Below the pieces are notes generated by a model. It was not told the origin of the DNA and made no database searches. It saw nothing but the letters and a program-made list of their open reading frames with translations. A stretch of 64,000 bases of DNA from Termitomyces sp. T153 (Eukaryota; Basidiomycota; Agaricomycetes; Agaricales; Lyophyllaceae). Positions 47,053-59,340 of this stretch are shown here, one piece after another. The stretch lies in contig JACKQL020000010.1 of NCBI GenBank assembly GCA_018296165.2, positions 310,001 through 374,000 of the forward strand, given 5' to 3'. The position numbers and the translations under genes are program-made. Each line of letters begins with the position of its first letter. Within the stretch, counting starts at the first letter, position 1.

Positions 47053-48589
47053 TTAACCCATCCTTGTCTTCAAGGTCCTCCACAGACTCAGACTTAGAAT
47101 AGTACCTACACCTACCAATCCAATCTGCAACCCAACGTAGTTACGCATCCCGACAGCAACACCACTGCCGCCCCATACCGCACCTGTCACTCGTCCTATA
47201 TAGTTACTATACTGTATAGCTAGCGAAGTGCGCCCGTTCCATTTTGGCGGGAGCTTTTTGCTGAGTGTGCTCATTGTCACTGTACTCGCAAGGTTGAAGC
47301 CCAAAGCAACAGTCCACCAGCACACAAATACTGCCCCATAGTTCAAAGCCTTCTCTCCTGCTCCAAGCAGGCCAAGAAAAATGATGAGACCACCTGAACC
47401 AAGTGTTGTGCCAAGAGCAAGAATGAGACGGTCCTGAGTGCGTCGCGCAAGCAAGAGATTGAGAATGAGGAATGGGAAGGTAGTCGCCCCTCCAAGTGCG
47501 AGGAAGTTTCCTGCAGCAAAAGGTGACCAGTGGAAGGGCGGCGTGGATGCGCCAAAGACAGGAATGTTCGACTCCCAGGCGCCAAGGATGAAGAAACATG
47601 TCATGGCAAACCAACACATGCAGAGAACAGCACCCCACTGTTGCAGAGTGAGCTGAAACATGAGAGAGAGTCGCGGGTTGGTTGTTTGGGTAACTGTAGC
47701 CGCATCTTGAAGTGTAATAACATCTCCCGCAGCCAACGGCTCAGGTGCGGTTTGGAATGTACGTCGTTCTAATGGAATATCCTCGTAGTACCTCCATACG
47801 AGGGCCCAAAATAACACCCATACTCCTGCCATTACCCAAGCAGGTGCTGTGAATCCATTCCAAACCGAAGTACCTCTCCCACCAAATCCGACTTTGTAGA
47901 GCAGTCCTCCTGCAAACGGACCAAACGACAAACCAACACCCTGACCGATGACGAGCCAAGCAGCAAGTGTTGTGCGCCGACGTACTCCAACAATTCGAGG
48001 ATCGCTACAATAACGTTTGCAATACATCCATAGTGTGAAGCTAAGCCCAGAGACCATGCGTCCCAACAGTATGAGATGAAGAAAATTGGCATAATATGCA
48101 AGGGCATAGAGAACGTGGCCTAAAATTGAGGCGCAACACGCAACATGCAAAGGGAAAGTATAGAGACCTAGATGATCAGAGAGTGAATCATTTGACAGAC
48201 CTAGAGAAGAAAGAACATACCCTTGTCATGTCTGACAAGAGGTATGAGAGAAAGTCCTGAAATTAAGGTAGGTATACCGATGACAATGCCAGAGAAGGTA
48301 GATGTGCCGCCGAGATGAAGAGCGTACTCGTTGGAAGAGGAAACGATGATAAAGAAAGATATCTATGATTTTGAGCGCTATATCAATATTGGGGTTCACG
48401 CTCGTAGGGGTTTGAATGTACCTGGAGGAGCATACTGGCAGAAATCATGATGATCAGCGACGCGCGTCCAGGAAGCTCGAGCTCTGGATCATGAATGGAG
48501 TCCAGAGGAGCAAGTTCAGAAGGGATTACAGGCGTGTGTCCATCATTTACAACATGATTTACCCGACGTTGAAGTCCAGGTAGCTGCAT
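47053..48589 (-). CDS. Major facilitator superfamily transporter
   Basis: Model (minus): 48422-48589, 48221-48362, 47053-48167 (1425 nt, 474 aa), introns 59 and 53 bp. A hydrophilic N terminus of about 43 residues precedes the first helix. Hydrophobic segments follow in MFS order: SFFIIVSSSNEYAL, FSGIVIGIPTLISGLSLIPL, a polar loop VRHDKG in the usual motif-A position, then LGRMVSGLSFTLW, GLSFGPFAGGLL, a central cytoplasmic loop of about 50 residues, and a second half ending VGTILSLSLWRTLKTRMG. Multi-pass membrane carrier; the substrate cannot be read from the sequence. It converges with the pyridoxal kinase gene, with about 340 bp between stops. Confidence 0.88.
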
Positions 48590-48755
48590 CGAAGAGGTAC
48601 AAAGTTGCTGAGCCTGAGCAGCCTGTCAACTCCAAGCAGAGATCTAGAGGACGCTTGAGTCTATAGCGGTTCCGTGACACAAGTAACGGAATGGATTACC
48701 AACCAAATCATTTGTTTCGCCTCCGTATCATTTTACCTGATAACCGCTTGAATAC

Positions 48756-48775
48756 ATATATATATATATATATAT
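48756..48775. repeat. (AT)10 microsatellite
   Basis: Perfect run of ten AT dinucleotides in the 5' flank of the MFS gene. Confidence 0.9.
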
Positions 48776-49007
48776 CTAGAGCTGTCTGGTAGTTAAGTAG
48801 TTTTTACAAATACCAGGACTTACACCAGTTCGGACAGTAAAGACTCTAAGTGTGCCGTGACCCTTGCCATCTCTGGCAGGCTTCCGTCACATATTTTGAA
48901 CTCACCAAAGTCCTAAAGACTACTGCTTTGTTCTGCTTGCTCCTAGCTGGATTTCGACGGTCTGATCAACCAAAGACTACCCCTAGAAGCGAGTGGAATT
49001 TTATTCT

Positions 49008-50872
49008 ATGTCTACTGACGACCCTACGCAATCTAGATACCCTCTTCGAGCTCGAACCCCGGCCGCGCCAGTTGCGGGCCCCCGTAGTAGAGGTCGAGGA
49101 ATCATGCGCGATGCCGGCACCGCCGGATCGCAGGCCGTGGCTATCCGCCCTCGAACCCTCAAGATGTGGACATGCCTGGTAGTTTTGCCCCGGAGCTCGA
49201 GGAGCCCGGAGACCCTGTTGAGAGGGTTCAGCCCGACCTACGTGGCGGAGACAGGGAAGAAACGCGTACCCCCTTAGAATACTTGGATGAGTCCGATGAG
49301 TCATCGTCTGATCCAGAGGCAGCTCTTCGACACGAGAAAGAAAACCTACCTCGTCGACGGGCGAGGGTAGAAGACTACTTGTCCAATGACGAGAGAGTAC
49401 CAGGTCTGTCAGCAGAACAATCTCAGATTGTAGATACAGCTAGTAAACGACTTACTAAGGCTGATCGAGATCGTATTTCCCATAAATATTCAAATATATC
49501 CGTGGCACCCGTTGGTTTCAGGATGGCTGAAACGGCGAATCCAGAGGAAGATACCTCTAAATCCAAAGGAAAGGGTGTTGACCCTCGCAACTGGGGGGAT
49601 GCCGACTTATCTGGAGATGATCTCGCGCCCGAGATCTAGCAGCAGATCTTGTACAGTTACAGCCGCAAGGCTGCTGGACGCGCTGTGGAAAATAAGGATA
49701 GCCCATCCGTCCCAATTGATGAGGCCACTGAGCTGCTAGAACAGGAGAACGAAGGCCGTACCTCCCCGGAACCAGATACTGGTGATGAACGCCGCGCCAG
49801 TCGTAAGGAACGCCGGCGGATCAAACGCATGGTAAATGCCCTCCTCGACGCTTCAAAGAAGATTGAGGAGAAATAAAAAGGGCGGGCTGCTAGAAAGGGG
49901 CGCGAGTATGTTGCCCCACAGGAAATTGAGCGGGATACTCAAGAAATCCTGGAGCGCCTCAAGGAGAAGCGTCAAAGCGATTTGGTCACCGCAGAAGAAG
50001 AGCGTGGCAAATCTTGGAAGCACAAGAATGAATCCAGATACCAGTCTAGGTCATAGAGGGAGAAAGGTTCACGTACTGACGCAATGAAGCCCATCGCCCA
50101 AATCACGGATGAAAGTACCCTGGGACAAGCTTTTAAACGCATTAGTAAACTGAATGACTCCGACCCGAGTGATAGTAGCGCGGATTCCTCATGGGATGAT
50201 TGTAATAGCGATGCAGATACTTCAGACAGCTCCGATTCGAATTCCTCATCGTCCGATCGTACTTCTTCGAGCTCGTCGGACAATGCAAGCCGTGGTAGAG
50301 GCCAAAAGAAGAAGGTCGACCGCCATAAGTTGAAAAAATACTCGCGAAAATCCAATAGATCTCGCAAGAACCGCAAGTCTAAAAATCCAGAAGCCACGAT
50401 CGTATCAAGCCTACCCCTCCATCATCCTATGACGGAACCGCGGACGCTCAGTCATTTATGCAGTTTATGTCAAAATGCTCCTTGTACCTTAAGCATGGAT
50501 ATAGTGAGCAAGAAACGTCAGGTTCTAGTCATTTCGCAGTTCCTGAAAGGCAGAGCATGGAGGTTTTACTCACGGGAGGCATCCTTAGACCCTGAGAGCT
50601 GGACTGTTGATCAGTTTTTCAAGGGACTATTCAACGATTGTTTTCCGGTGAATTTCCGCAATCAGCAGCGGAATAAACTTAATAGTTTCCACCAAGGCAA
50701 GCACTCAGTTCGGCACTATGTTTCAGGACTTGAGGAATTGTTTACTGTGGTTGGATATATCAGCAAACGTGAAAAAATCGTGAAGCTCTTCAACAGATTC
50801 CGAGTATCTGATCTCAACATCAAGAACGATACACATCAGAAACAACACTACTTCAAGGATCTAACACAGTAG
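49008..50872 (+). pseudogene. gag: Ty3/gypsy-type gag remnant
   Basis: The frame starting at 49008 (MSTDDPTQSRYPLRARTP) shifts once between about 49100 and 49166. It then runs in one register to 50872 with internal stops at 49637-49639 (TAG), 49874-49876 (TAA) and 50056-50058 (TAG). The last open part holds a retrotransposon Gag domain: FLKGRAWRFYSREA, DQFFKGLFNDCFPVNFR and KLNSFHQGKHSVRHYVSGL. Before it lies a Ser/Asp-rich linker and a Lys/Arg-rich patch. All three stops could come from C-to-T change of CAG or CAA codons. No protease, reverse transcriptase or integrase follows, so this is a truncated, inactive copy. Unlike the block after 52.73 kb, it still contains many CpG. Confidence 0.8.
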
Positions 50873-51063
50873 ACAAGATATAGATTGCTACTGCTGCATA
50901 GCGAACACGTTGACGCAGCATGAACTTTCTGGCACATATATCCAGGATTTATCAGCCCGAAGTCGACTTCGTATTCAAACAACATGAATCTATAGCAATG
51001 AGTGTACAGATTAGATTCAGTATTCATATGAGGTCGTATGTCAGAAGGTGCACGCACCATCAT

Positions 51064-51699
51064 TCAATAATCTCTCGCCATCGCAGCCCACCTCGGATTA
51101 GCAGTTGTCCCTAAAACTCGTTGAACCTTCTGCAACATTTCTATGTCATGCATCCGCGCCAAACTCCTAGGCGTCGCATTCGACGCGACTAAAACTGCCG
51201 TAATGAACCCAAAACCCGACTCCTTTGAACGTATAGCCCCCAAGCGACAGTGCCGAGGTAACAAAGATGGGGCTCTAGAAAAAGCAATGGTCTCCCGTCG
51301 AGGCCTGCCCAATTCTGGATTTATATTGTTGACTTCCGCACACCGAAATTGCTCCTCACTGGTAAAGGGAAAAGCGAGTACCAAGAGCGGAACAATTTTC
51401 CCATTCGATATAGTGTTCATGAGTCGGGGTACAGGCAGGTCAAGCAGGGTCTGCCGCTGTGGGGGTTCTTCAGAGGTAATCTGATGCTGCGCTTCTTCAG
51501 CCAAGGTCTGTTGCTGTTGTTCTTCGGAAATGGGGCTGACAGTAGGAGTCATGATGCTCGAGTTTCTGGAAACAAAATTGCAGGGATCAGATATGTCGGT
51601 CAAAGACATCCATACTTGCACTAATGTGGTGTCACGAGTCGGGTTTCCCCGTGATGGAGTTTCAATGACCGGCCATGCCCAGAGGAGAGCGGGGGTCAC
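51064..51699 (-). CDS. Hypothetical protein
   Basis: A minus-strand frame of 211 codons. The middle is Gln/Glu-rich (EEQQQQTLAEEAQHQ), and the C-terminal part looks folded and conserved-like (GFGFITAVLVASNATPRSL, then MLQKVQRVLGTTANPRWAAM). I recognise no domain. It lies directly after a dead gag fragment and could be the last exon of a larger gene entering from the right or a host gene fragment. Confidence 0.4.
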   Translation of the reverse strand: MTPALLWAWPVIETPSRGNPTRDTTLVQVWMSLTDISDPCNFVSRNSSIMTPTVSPISEEQQQQTLAEEAQHQITSEEPPQRQTLLDLPVPRLMNTISNGKIVPLLVLAFPFTSEEQFRCAEVNNINPELGRPRRETIAFSRAPSLLPRHCRLGAIRSKESGFGFITAVLVASNATPRSLARMHDIEMLQKVQRVLGTTANPRWAAMARDY

Positions 51700-51770
51700 T
51701 GAAGCAGCTACTTGTGCACAGGGAAGGACAGAACTTAACCGAAAGGTCCAAAGACTCGCGACAGCTGGAG

Positions 51771-51833
51771 GTCCGTGGTATAAGTATATGTTATTAGGAC
51801 ATACTCTGGTGCGAACATACTTATACCACGGAC
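51771..51833. repeat. Perfect 17-bp inverted repeat (hairpin)
   Basis: Arms gtccgtggtataagtat (51771-51787) and atacttataccacggac (51817-51833) are exact reverse complements around a 29-bp loop. The match extends outward with one gap (ggag-g-tcc against ggactcc). Confidence 0.85.
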
Positions 51834-52730
51834 TCCAGTATACGAAAATTGTCTACTGTATCACGTGAGTATGTGGATGAACTAGAGGTAAACTAGAGGT
51901 AGATGTGATACCAGCACTACGGTCGTATGTAACCGCAACAGTCACAGAGCTAGAGCTGTAGTGTGTTATGATCCAACTGCAATTCCGGCGTATACTATTC
52001 TAGGCAGAACCGCTACAGTGTTTGCTGACTTTTGACTGCCGTTTCTTGGCAGGATCAAACAGGATGTGCTTTTACCTAGTCAATTATTTGGTCACGTGCT
52101 TGCTCCCAGTGAAACAAAAATCAGTCTAATGCTATTGGCTGTCTAATGCTCCATATGTCATTGCCGAACTATCTCGATAATATTTTGATGACTTCTGACA
52201 CACTCAGCATTACAGATTTTCCATTCTACTTGGCTTGACACTGAAACAGAAGTCAGTGGGAGAGCCAGCAAGCTAACAAGCTAGAAGTTTATGAGCAGGT
52301 GATTGTCAACATGTTGTAGGCATTTTCAAGGTCAATTTTGAGTGGAAGCCAGCTTCAAGCTATGATGATGAAGCAGAATCAGAGAGATTTCGATTGGGAT
52401 ACTGATAATGACTTTTTCAAAGATAGATGTGCAGTTGAGATACGTAGTCGGGAGAATAAATGGAAAATAATATACGCTCAGTATTGTGCACGTCAATGTG
52501 GAACGAACTAAATATATCAGTCACCTAGATAGAAAATAATATATGCTAGGTGAGATGTTAAGTATGAGTAAAATGTAAGTAATGTATGGATAACACATGT
52601 CAGTATCATGCACGTCAATGTTGAACAAACTGAGGTGTGATAAACAAAGAAAACATATTTAAAGGTGGCGTAGCCAAGTACACGTGATGCAATGCGCTAG
52701 GGCGCGTACCTCAACACGTTCACTCTCTGA
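51834..52730. other. Intergenic, A/T-rich, no supported gene
   Basis: Only short frames. The phrases cagtattgtgcacgtcaatgtggaac (about 52480) and cagtatcatgcacgtcaatgttgaac (about 52600) form a diverged direct repeat, together with agaaaataatatatgctaggtg-like phrases around 52460 and 52535. Confidence 0.5.
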
Positions 52731-53832
52731 CAACTTTATTATGTTTGTTTAACACTAAAATAACCTCTCTGTTCAGTTTTTTGCATGCTTTGTAGAGAAT
52801 TTTCACCACAAAATGGTCATGTTTCTGGTCATGTGCCGGGTGAATTACCCATTAATATACCCTGTTCGAAATCCTCAAAATTCTGGATCTGTAAGTTACC
52901 CAGGAAGTAAACCTCCTTGAGGTTTCTTATGCAACCCTAAAGAGTGGCTGGTGCACATGATCAACTATTGTGCCACTGGCACCTTAGACACAGGCATCAT
53001 TATGCATTATCTTGTCCAATTACACATGGTATATAATGAAATTCTCTCTAGTGGATGTTCTACATATCAGTAATACATTAAGGATGGTGATGCATTACCT
53101 GGTGAATAAAAGTGCACATAGGGAAGATTGTACCAACAACAATAATAACCATTACACCAACAGAACAATTGAAACATTATAAGTCAAAGATGATACATAC
53201 CCTGGGAAAGACCTGTCTACTGCTTCCACAGATTAGCTGCTTAGCTGCTTAGCATTGTTAAAATTTGTTAATGGTTTGGATTCATGTCAAGTAAGGGTTT
53301 GGGACAGTATATCTTCTAAAGGGGAGCTTGTTCCCCTACTTAGAGTGTCCTTTGCTTTTTGTTTAGTGTACATTACTGTTAATATATTTGTATTGACTAT
53401 CATGGTATACAGTCAAAGATCTCATACCCCATAAACCATAATAACCCATAGATTTTTGGTTCTACCAAGTATGTTTGCAGAGAACCAAGGGTCACTCTCC
53501 ATACCCCATAGCCCATAGATTTCTTGGGCTTCATAACCCATAATTTGACTAAAATATGTCCTATTTACTCTATGTTTGTTCCTGACATTGGGATATTCAA
53601 TAAATATTCATTTTATACATATAGTTTTCTGCTTTAGAACTGAGGAGAATCTTCAGATAATTCAATAAGTGACCCAAAATTGACACAATCATCTTGTTTA
53701 TGCCTCCAAAAATCTTGAAAAGCTCAAATATGGCCCCAATTACTTTAAAAATCAAGTAAAGACATGCTGAGATGATCTCTTGCACCAAATTTCACAGAAA
53801 AAGATATTTCTGCTTCTGATGAGGAGTGGTTA

Positions 53833-54268
53833 GTGTAAGGGTGATCTCTGGAGGCTGTGGCTCACTCACACAACTAGCTGGGGGAGATCCAGAGTATATT
53901 CAAAAGCTTAACTACACACCTGGCAGAGGGAGATCCAAAGAGAACAAGTCTAGAGATTTCCAATGCCAGGTGTGATGCTTCAGAGGCTGCTGGAGCATGG
54001 GACATAACTGTGCAGACCAACAGAAAGAGTCCAACCCTGACCCAAAAGACAGAGACTCTGGAATGACAGGAAACTCTGGAGGTGAAAAGAGGTGCAACCA
54101 GTCATGTAATTGTTGTAACACATGTATTGCCTTGTTGGTGCATGTGCAAGGGTCACATGAGATTCAGGAATTTTGCCTATGAACAACAAAACAGTGAGAA
54201 CAGCAGAAACAGTGAAGCAAAATGAAGTGAAATAGAAAGTGAGGTGTGAGGAAGTGTAGTCCACAACA
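53833..54268 (-). mobile_element. Gypsy LTR, element B (minus orientation)
   Basis: On the minus strand this starts TGTTGTGGAC directly after a purine tract (CTAGAGGGGGGGAAGTGA, the polypurine tract) and ends near CTTACA at 53833. The part around 53910-53990 is the reverse complement of 55840-55905 in the element A LTR (shared phrase ccaggtgtgatgcttcagagg on the + strand). Length about 435 bp, like element A. Confidence 0.7.
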
Positions 54269-55320
54269 TCACTTCCCCCCCTCTAGCATGTGGCATCTCA
54301 ATGCACTGTAGGGCTGTGTAAGGAAGTTTTTTATCCTCACATTTTTTACTGGTAAAGTACTGGTAAAGAACTAGTAAAATACAAGGGGGTTTAGTGGCCA
54401 AGTTAGAGAAGCTATATTACCAAGGTCATGTATTTAGTCATGTGTTTACATCAACCTTGCAAGAAAAATCAGTTGTGATGTGCTCACTGCTGGCTCAGTA
54501 TAATGGCTTTGAAAACACTGCCAGGTTAACTGGATAATGCTCATGATAATGACTTCACTATGTCCCTTTAGTAGTCAATGTAAATATCTATCCACCATAC
54601 AAAGAATGTGATGCTCCAGCTCAATACATTCTTTTGATTTGTTGCTGGACTGTAAATGATGAGGAGGAGTAGAATGTGGAAGAGATTTTGGACAGCTAGA
54701 TATTTAGGGGACAGAGGCCTGTGGGGAGTTTCAGGCAGTAGGCTAACAGCCACCTGCCTTTCTATAATGAAGTGACCCACCTTGATGTCCAAATTGTCTA
54801 AGTACACTTGATTTCTGGAGTTATATGTGGGGGCAGGTGTCTGTCACCAATCATAATCTATGCCATGTTGTTCCTTGCCTTCACTAGAGATGCCTTTGCC
54901 TCCTCCTATACTCCCTTTCATTCAGTAAACTTGTTCACAGAATTGTTCTTGAAAGGCTGCACTAAAGGTTCAAATCCTATCCAAGAGTGATGTCTGGTGT
55001 CCAGGAAGAGAAGAAGGGAGTCATCTGGGTAAAGCAGAGAACATGGTTGTTGTACTGGAACTCTGTGTGTGGCAGGAGCTCATCCCAGTCATCCCTGCCT
55101 CTTGTTACCAAACAGGCAAAGATACTGTTTCGACTCCTAGTTAATTCATTTCATCTGCCTGTCCAATTGGAGGTGATATTCTATAGTTGTATGGAGCTTC
55201 ACTCCAAGGAGGTGATAAAGTTCTTGAGTGAATTTAGCCACAAACTGAGGATCTCAATCAGAAATGTATCCATTGAACAAAGAATGACATCATTTCCATG
55301 AGTCCATAATGAAGTTGATA
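54269..55320 (-). pseudogene. pol: Gypsy integrase/3' pol fragment, element B
   Basis: The minus strand here matches the + strand integrase region of element A at about 57990-58260 (shared phrases cagtatctttgcctgttt and gatgagctcctgc, and the encoded block for L-G-V-K-L). Next, near 54800-54750, YLDNLDIKVGHF parallels YLDSPNIKTTRPSQK of element A before the chromodomain region. The frame is broken by many stops. It leads directly into LTR B. Confidence 0.65.
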
Positions 55321-55560
55321 GATTCAATGCTGCCAGAACAGAAAGAGGATGGAGTTGGCTTATGGAAGGTTGATAACACAGTTAATCCAGAGACAGAAGA
55401 CACAGGTTCCAGTGTAGGTGCCAATATACTGAAACATCTGAGGCCACCAGTAGTTCTGAGATATGAGCTCCAGCATTTTCTACCTACCAGAGTGTCCTGC
55501 TATTCAAAAGTCATGGTGCTACTCTACAAGGCATCAGCAGAACTCCAGGTCATTGGAAAC

Positions 55561-55996
55561 TGTCAGGGGACTGCCCATACTGGACCTCATTCTTGTTTTC
55601 CTTATTCTGAGCTGGCTTCTCATTCTCATTCTTCCATTTTATGGAAGCAGGTACTTTTGACCAAGAGCTGTCTAACAATCATATTTTCATGTGTTCATGT
55701 GCCCAGAGGCTGGAAATTGAGGTTATTTTTAGACTGGACTCCAGATTTAAATGGTATTTTCAGAGTTTTCACCTTTGGTTAAGTTTTTATATTGTGCTGT
55801 ACAGTTGTTTCCCATGATTCTGAAGTCTATAAAGCATCACACCTGGCCTAGAGAGTTCCTCAGACTTGCTATCTTTAGATATCCCTCTGCCAGGTGAGAA
55901 GTCATGCTTGTAGACACTGTATAGTACTGAATATACTTTGAATCTCCCTCTTCCACTTGTGTGATTGAGCCACAGCCTCTAGAGGTCACTTTTACA
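55561..55996 (+). mobile_element. 5' LTR of gypsy element A
   Basis: Begins tgtcaggggactgcccatac and ends ...gtcacttttaca. The start is repeated at 58990 (tgtctagagactgcccatac), and the core (gcatcacacctggcctag(a/g)gagttcctcag) recurs at about 59210. The two LTRs differ at many sites, so the insertion is old. Confidence 0.75.
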
Positions 55997-56189
55997 GCAG
56001 AACAAGTCTCTAGATCTGGTCTGGGGGCCCCCTTTTTGACTGCCTGAGTTTTCTGTTTGGTTCTTCAAAAAGGTCTCACTCCCACTGGTGTCTTGCTACT
56101 CACTCTGCTCTTCATATGACCCAACCAACTCCTTCAGCACCTTACCCTGATGCTTCAAGCCCCAGGAACAATGCCTAGAGATGGTTTTT

Positions 56190-56990
56190 GACTCTAGAGA
56201 CACAAGTACAACCAACCCAAGCCTCCCTTACCTCCCATACTGCTGAACTTGCTGGATTATGTCAAATGATTGAAGCTGTGTCTCTCTCCCTCCAAACTCT
56301 ACTGGAATGCCTCCCTCCTGCTCCTACCACTCCTTCTACACAACTAGCAGCTGCAGAAAGGTTTTCTTCTGCACCCAGCTTGTGGACTTTTGGCTTCTAC
56401 TTAAAACTTCCTCATTTCACACTCCCTGGCATATCTAATGGGAACTGTAAGGCTGGGGAGAATTTTATTCAGCCCTGCATCACTTATGTTTGGCTGAGCA
56501 GTGAAGCATGTGCCTCTGATGCTATGAAGACTGCCTGGGTCCCCTACTACATGAAGACTGGTCAAGCTTCAATGTATGCATCGCATGTGTTTCAGCACTC
56601 TGAAGGAGTGAGCAAGTTTTGAGAACAGAATGGAATTTAAGAATAATTTTTGAGCTGAGTTCTTTCTTCTTCATTCTGCAAAGACTGTGGCTCTTGCCCT
56701 TCATGACCAAGACCAGTACAATTTAGAGAAGCAGTCCTTCAATGAGTATATTGACTTATTTTGTGTGCTGGTTGAGCAGGCTGGATATCCAAATCGCCTG
56801 CAGCTCTGCCTCACCTTCTGTGAAGGACTTCACCTCTCTCTCATGGATTGAATTGATAGCATGGCTGATGGGTGCCCTGATGATGAATGTGTTGACACCT
56901 GGTACAAGGTGGCACATGAGCAGTAGCAGCTGATAGAGCTGAAGCATGAGCTGCAATGCACATAGCTTCACCTGACTGCTTTTTGCCCTT
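56190..56990 (+). pseudogene. gag: Gag region of gypsy element A
   Basis: Decayed frame with recognisable gypsy Gag pieces: NGNCKAGENFIQPCITYVWL, then a DAMKTAWVPYYMKTG segment and ASHVFQHSEG. Around 56690-56780 the DNA matches the minus-strand gag of element C at 60100-60190 (shared phrase aatgagtatattgact, with changes). Frameshifts and stops interrupt it. Protease and most of reverse transcriptase are missing before the integrase part. Confidence 0.6.
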
Positions 56991-57559
56991 TGGTTGCTCT
57001 ATGAGCAGGTTCAATCCTCCTTGCTCTATTCTAAGCTAGAGATGCACTATCTCTCCTTGTTCAAACAAGGGTGGTCTAGGATGTGGCAGGAGCCCCTCCT
57101 CAGATATGTCTGCAGTTGCTTCCTTGGTTGAGATTGTAGAAGAGTCACAAGTTATGCCTATTGAGTCTGAGGAAGATTTTTACAAAGGCAACAAGTGGCT
57201 TGTATGCCTCCATTGCCTAATACTAATCTTTGTGCTCCCTTGTCTATAGTATTGAATATATCTGTTGTAGCTCTTGATGTTATGACTGAAATGATAAACC
57301 CCCTCTCAAATGTACAAAATTTCCTTCCAGTGAAGGTCTTCACTGGAGACACACCTCCTTGCTCACACCATCAGACTCCTGCTTAGGAATGCTATCTTCT
57401 CTGTCATGAAATTGTTGCTTCCACCCCTTCTGCCAATTTTTTGAAGCTACAGATAAAAATTGAGACAATAGATGCTCAACAGATCTAGAGCATTGTTGCC
57501 CTGTTTGATAGTGAAGTGACATGCCTTTTTTTGTATGCAGGATATGTGTAATTACATTG

Positions 57560-58930
57560 CTTCACCATCTGCTTTTTTTACAATGTGGATAGCATGCTCA
57601 ATGAAGTAGGCTCTATTGTGCCCAACATCCTAGAACTCTGTCAATGCATTGTAGAGCAGCACTACAACTCCTGTATAGCTGAGCATCCTAGTAGGTAGAA
57701 GACTTTGAAGCTGGTGTCCCAGAACTATTTGTGGCCTCAGCTGTCCCAGTATATAGGCACCTACACTAGCACCTGCAATTTCTGCCTTCACACTAAGCCT
57801 TGTAATCAGTCATGGGGAAACTCTACCCTCTTCCTATCCCAGCTGCTTGCTAGAGTGCACTTTGATGGATTTCATTGTGGGTACAATGCAGTTATGGTGG
57901 TGGCAAACCTTTATAGGAAGCAGGCTCACTTTGTCCCCACTCACACCACCTGCCCTACCCTGGGAGTGGCCAGCCTGCATTAAAAGAATATTTGGAAGCT
58001 CTATGGTCTGTCTAATGGGTATGTTTCTGACTGAGACCCTCAGTTTGTGGCAAAGTTCACTTGAGAACTATACTGCCTGCTTGAGGTGAAGCTCTATTCA
58101 ACTACAGCCTATCATCCTCAGTCAGATGGGCAGATTGAGTGTGTTAACCAGGAACTGGAACAGTATCTTTGCCTGTTTTTGTAATGAAAGGCAGGATGAT
58201 TGGAATGAGCTCCTGCTGGATGCCGAGTTTCAGTACAATAACTATGTTCATTCTTCCACTCAGATGACTATATTCTTTCTGGACACTGGATGACACCTTT
58301 GCATGAATTCTGAACCTTGAACATGACTCTCAGAGGATGATTCAGTAAATGAGTTTGTGGACAAGATAAAGGAGGTACAGGAGGCAAAGGCAGCATTGGT
58401 GAAGACAAAGGATGATATGGCATGGTATTATGACTAATGGCAGGCACCAGCCCCTGTATACAGGCCTAAAGACTATGTCTACTTGGATAGTCCCAACATA
58501 AAGACAACAAGACCATCCCAGAAACTGTCACATTGTCACTTTGGCCTCTTCATGGTAGAAAGACTGATAGGGCCATTAGTTTACTACTTGAAACTCCCTG
58601 TGGGCCTGTATCAGCTGCACCCAGTCTTTAATGTTGTCAAGCTGTTCACAGCTCCAGAAGACCCCATTTTTGGTTGTTGCCTTAAGCCACCACCACCACC
58701 AATCTTGCTTAATAATGATAAGGAGTACAAGATGAGGAAATCCTGGATAGTAAGGTGTTTTGGGGAAAGTTACTGTTCAAGGTGAAGTAGAAAGGATACA
58801 GTATTGAGGACATCTCTTGGGAATCACAGGCAAATGTACATGCACTAGCTCTAGTCCAGGACTTTTACCACAAGCACTCTGGTGTGTCAAATGCAATCCA
58901 AAGCATCTATCTTGTCTTAGCAGTCAATTA
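57560..58930 (+). pseudogene. pol: Integrase and 3' pol end of gypsy element A
   Basis: From about 57700 the frame shows the zinc-binding HHCC part of integrase (LVSQNYLWPQLSQYIGTYTS, then CNFCLHTKP) and the start of the catalytic core (YNAVMVVANLYRKQAHFVPT). At 58483-58785 it has GPLVYYLKLPVGLYQLHPVF and VVKLF, the segment ahead of the chromodomain in fungal gypsy elements. Stops and shifts are frequent. A purine tract (ctggagggggagtga, about 58973-58988) lies just before the 3' LTR. Confidence 0.75.
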
Positions 58931-58989
58931 AGCAATTCAGAACTTTTCTACCCTGTATGTCAAGATACTGCATGCTGGAGGGGGAGTGA

Positions 58990-59340
58990 TGTCTAGAGAC
59001 TGCCCATACTGAACCCCATTCTTATTTCTCTTATTCCAAGCTGGCCTTTCATTCCCATTTTCTTATCTTCTGAAGGCAAGTACCTTCAACCAAGGGCTAT
59101 CTAACAGTTATATTTCTACATAGTTGTGTGTCCCACCAATGGGGTTAGGGTTGAAGTTTTTCTGTTGTGCTGTACAGTTGTTTCCCATGCTTCTAAAGCC
59201 TCTGAAGCATCACACCTGGCCTAGGGAGTTCCTCAGAACTTGTTCTCTCTGGACCTTTCTCTGCCAGGTAAATAGTTATGCCTGTAGGCACTGTACAGTA
59301 CTGAAAATACTTTGGCCAGTTCTGTGATTGAGCCACAGCC
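58990..59340 (+). mobile_element. 3' LTR of gypsy element A, truncated
   Basis: Matches the 5' LTR from tgtctagagactgcccatac through gattgagccacagcc and then stops; the last 20 or so LTR bases and some internal bases are missing. The following base belongs to an oppositely oriented pol fragment, so element A was cut by rearrangement here. Confidence 0.7.
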
